Shown: piece after piece, positions 62,527-64,000 of the stretch
How positions within the stretch are numbered: position 1 is the first letter of the stretch
How the letters are laid out: each line of letters begins with the position of its first letter
From: GWE2-51-13 sp942492825
GTDB lineage: Bacteria; Bacillota_I; Bacilli_A; Erysipelotrichales; Erysipelotrichaceae
Assembly (NCBI GenBank): GCA_942492825.1
Contig: OW818635.1
Coordinates: 1,054,001 to 1,118,000, forward strand
DNA length: 64,000 nt
Direction of reading: 5' to 3'
Made by a program: the position numbers and the translations under genes
Notes under the pieces: model-generated
Told to the model about the DNA's origin: nothing
The model's input: the letters and a program-made list of their open reading frames with translations, nothing else
Database searches by the model: none

Positions 62527-64000
62527 GAAACTATTGATCGCCAATCGAGGCGAAGTCGCGCTTCGAATCGGGCGTACATGTCGCGAATTGGGAATCCGGA
62601 CGGTCGCGATCTACTGTGATTCCGATCGTGACGCGATGCATGTGAAAGCGGCGGACACATCCGTTCGTATCGGTCCGGACAATCTACAGGACAGTTATCT
62701 CAACGGACGTGCCATCCTGAACGCCGCATTGACGACAGGGTGCGACGCGATCCATCCGGGATATGGGTTTTTGAGCGAAAATGCGGACTTTGCGGAAGAA
62801 GTACGTAATCATGGGTTGATTTTTATTGGTCCGAACACGGAAATCCTGGTTAAAATCCAAAGTAAACTCGACGCCAAACAACTCATGAAGAACGCGGGCA
62901 TCCCGGTACTTCCGGGTTGTGACAATCCGATCGAAACTCTTTCGGATGCCTTGAAGATCGCCTCGCAGATCGGTTATCCGGTCATTTTTAAACATGTTTA
63001 TGGAGCCGGTGGTCGGGGCATCCGCATCGCACATAGCGAAGAAGAATGCGCCGAAGCGTTTTATGCTTCGAAAATGGAATGTCAATTCGAACACGCGAAA
63101 TCGCAAGTCTATCTTGAATCCTATCTTCATCCGGTCAAGCATGTGGAAGTCCAGTTGATCGGCGATGCCTACGGAAATGTCATTCATCTTCATGAGCGTG
63201 ATTGTACCTTTCAACGTCGACATCAGAAAGTGATCGAAGAAGCACCCTGTGCTTCGATAACGGAAGATTTAAGGCAAACTTTATTTCGTTATGCTATCAG
63301 CGCGTTTCAGTCGATCGGCTATGACAATGTTGGGACGGTCGAATTTCTGATCGATGAGAATAAACGACCTTACTTCATGGAAATCAACCCTCGTATACAA
63401 GTAGAACACACGATCACCGAGCAAATCACAGGTATCGATCTCGTCCGCCAGCAAATCCGTTGTGCGCAAGGAGATGTTCTAGAACTAACTCAAGCCGATA
63501 TTCAAATCAAAGGCGTTGCGATCGAATGTCGCATCAACGCGGAAGACCTCGCACAGGAATTTCGACCGGAACCTGGTCGAATCGATTTCGTGCACTTGCC
63601 TAACGGAAACCATGTCCGTACCGAGAGTATGCTTGTTGAAGGTATGGTTCTTTCACCGATGTTTGATCCGATGATCGCCAAAGTGATTACCTCAAACAAG
63701 ACTCGAACATTGGCGATACGGGATATGTTGAAGGCGTTGGATGAAACCTTGATCCATGGCGTCGCCACCAACATTCCGTTTCTAGCGATTGCTACTAGAT
63801 CACACGCTTTTACGTGTGGGGAATATGACTCGAGACTTGCCCCGAAATGTGCCGCGCAAGCGGTTTTGGAAGCACAAGAGAAAACAATCAAACCTAAAAT
63901 TTCGGTTTCCATACGTATTAAAACCAGCGAAGGACATTGTCTGAAATGTAACGGGTCATTGCGTTTGAGTGAGATTCCGATTCACCAGAACGTATGTCCG
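62519..64000 (+). CDS. accC: Biotin carboxylase, apparently fused to an AccD-type carboxyltransferase zinc ribbon (cut by window end)
   Basis: 494 codons open to the window end. The biotin carboxylase part has LIANRGEVALRI at the start, HPGYGFLSEN near 81, GAGGRGIR near 162, ERDCTFQRRHQKVIEE near 228, MEINPRIQVEH near 287, and ends near FTCGEYDSRLAP at 432-443, the normal end of AccC. The frame then continues without a stop through a linker into GHCLKCNGSL near 473 and VCP at 492-494. This is the CxxC...CP pattern that opens AccD, the carboxyltransferase beta subunit. So AccC and AccD may be one polypeptide. A downstream frameshift or assembly error cannot be excluded because the gene is truncated. 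Confidence 0.9.
   Translation, partial: MIKKLLIANRGEVALRIGRTCRELGIRTVAIYCDSDRDAMHVKAADTSVRIGPDNLQDSYLNGRAILNAALTTGCDAIHPGYGFLSENADFAEEVRNHGLIFIGPNTEILVKIQSKLDAKQLMKNAGIPVLPGCDNPIETLSDALKIASQIGYPVIFKHVYGAGGRGIRIAHSEEECAEAFYASKMECQFEHAKSQVYLESYLHPVKHVEVQLIGDAYGNVIHLHERDCTFQRRHQKVIEEAPCASITEDLRQTLFRYAISAFQSIGYDNVGTVEFLIDENKRPYFMEINPRIQVEHTITEQITGIDLVRQQIRCAQGDVLELTQADIQIKGVAIECRINAEDLAQEFRPEPGRIDFVHLPNGNHVRTESMLVEGMVLSPMFDPMIAKVITSNKTRTLAIRDMLKALDETLIHGVATNIPFLAIATRSHAFTCGEYDSRLAPKCAAQAVLEAQEKTIKPKISVSIRIKTSEGHCLKCNGSLRLSEIPIHQNVCP

Noticed and set aside
1..64000. Mycoplasma-type genetic code (UGA as Trp)
   Set aside because: Many complete genes end in TGA at expected places, for example the methylase, ParB-like and kinase genes.

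Overview
The window reads as a chromosome segment of a Gram-positive, low-to-mid GC bacterium of the Bacillota. Supporting this are strong AGGAGG ribosome binding sites, TGA used as a normal stop, the cdaA-ybbR-glmM cluster, D-Ala-D-Ala ligase and a MurF-like ligase, lipobox lipoproteins and the acpP-accB-accC order. Cell-wall genes and standard stops argue against a true mycoplasma. I cannot fix the genus. Region 1 (1 to about 11.4 kb) is visibly more AT-rich than the rest and looks like an integrated element inserted at a tRNA-Gly(CCC) gene (11425-11498). Next to that tRNA are a tyrosine integrase and a small helix-turn-helix protein, then an approximately 0.7 kb non-coding stretch full of hairpins and repeats that may be a large structured RNA. 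A serine recombinase follows. The main cargo is a tight five-gene operon (454-7356): cytosine-C5 DNA methyltransferase, ParB/sulfiredoxin-like protein, SNF2-type ATPase, DUF3883 (NOV_C) protein, and an HNH nuclease whose N-terminus resembles the AspBHI/MspJI modified-cytosine reader. I do not recognise this set as a named defence system; it is the best candidate here for an undescribed one. A cut-off HEPN-like gene lies to its left.

Region 2 (11.5-24.8 kb) encodes envelope and redox proteins. There is a two-lobed retropepsin-like protein, a lipoprotein with two tandem FMN-binding-like halves, and a 2285-residue secreted protein with 13 near-identical 112-residue repeats. An ScdA/RIC iron-sulfur repair protein sits under a palindromic operator, followed by a cupredoxin lipoprotein and a tRNA Ser-Asp-Gly cluster. 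Two homologous leader RNAs ending in terminators precede the giant protein and the cupredoxin.

Region 3 (24.8-41.9 kb) is mostly housekeeping on the minus strand: deoD, ddl, a NUDIX protein, a membrane-anchored MurF-like ligase coupled to an alpha/beta hydrolase, a two-component system, and glmM, ybbR and cdaA (with an unusual long C-terminal tail). Also here are a TraB-family protein, a sugar nucleotidyltransferase, and a LapA-SPFH pair.

Region 4 (41.9-54.9 kb) holds a 1765-residue YDG/MBG-repeat surface protein, a small membrane protein sharing its C-terminal domain, a BTAD regulator with a degenerate GGDEF-like tail, and a compact type IV pilus-like operon (PilT-type ATPase, GspF/PilC protein, four small membrane-anchored proteins, transglutaminase, baeRF protein).

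Region 5 (55-64 kb) has a zinc metallopeptidase, a GH2 beta-galactosidase, the purine-salvage pair xpt-punA, DUF937 and DUF4332 proteins, and the start of a fatty-acid operon. In that operon biotin carboxylase runs in frame into what looks like the AccD zinc ribbon, cut by the window end.
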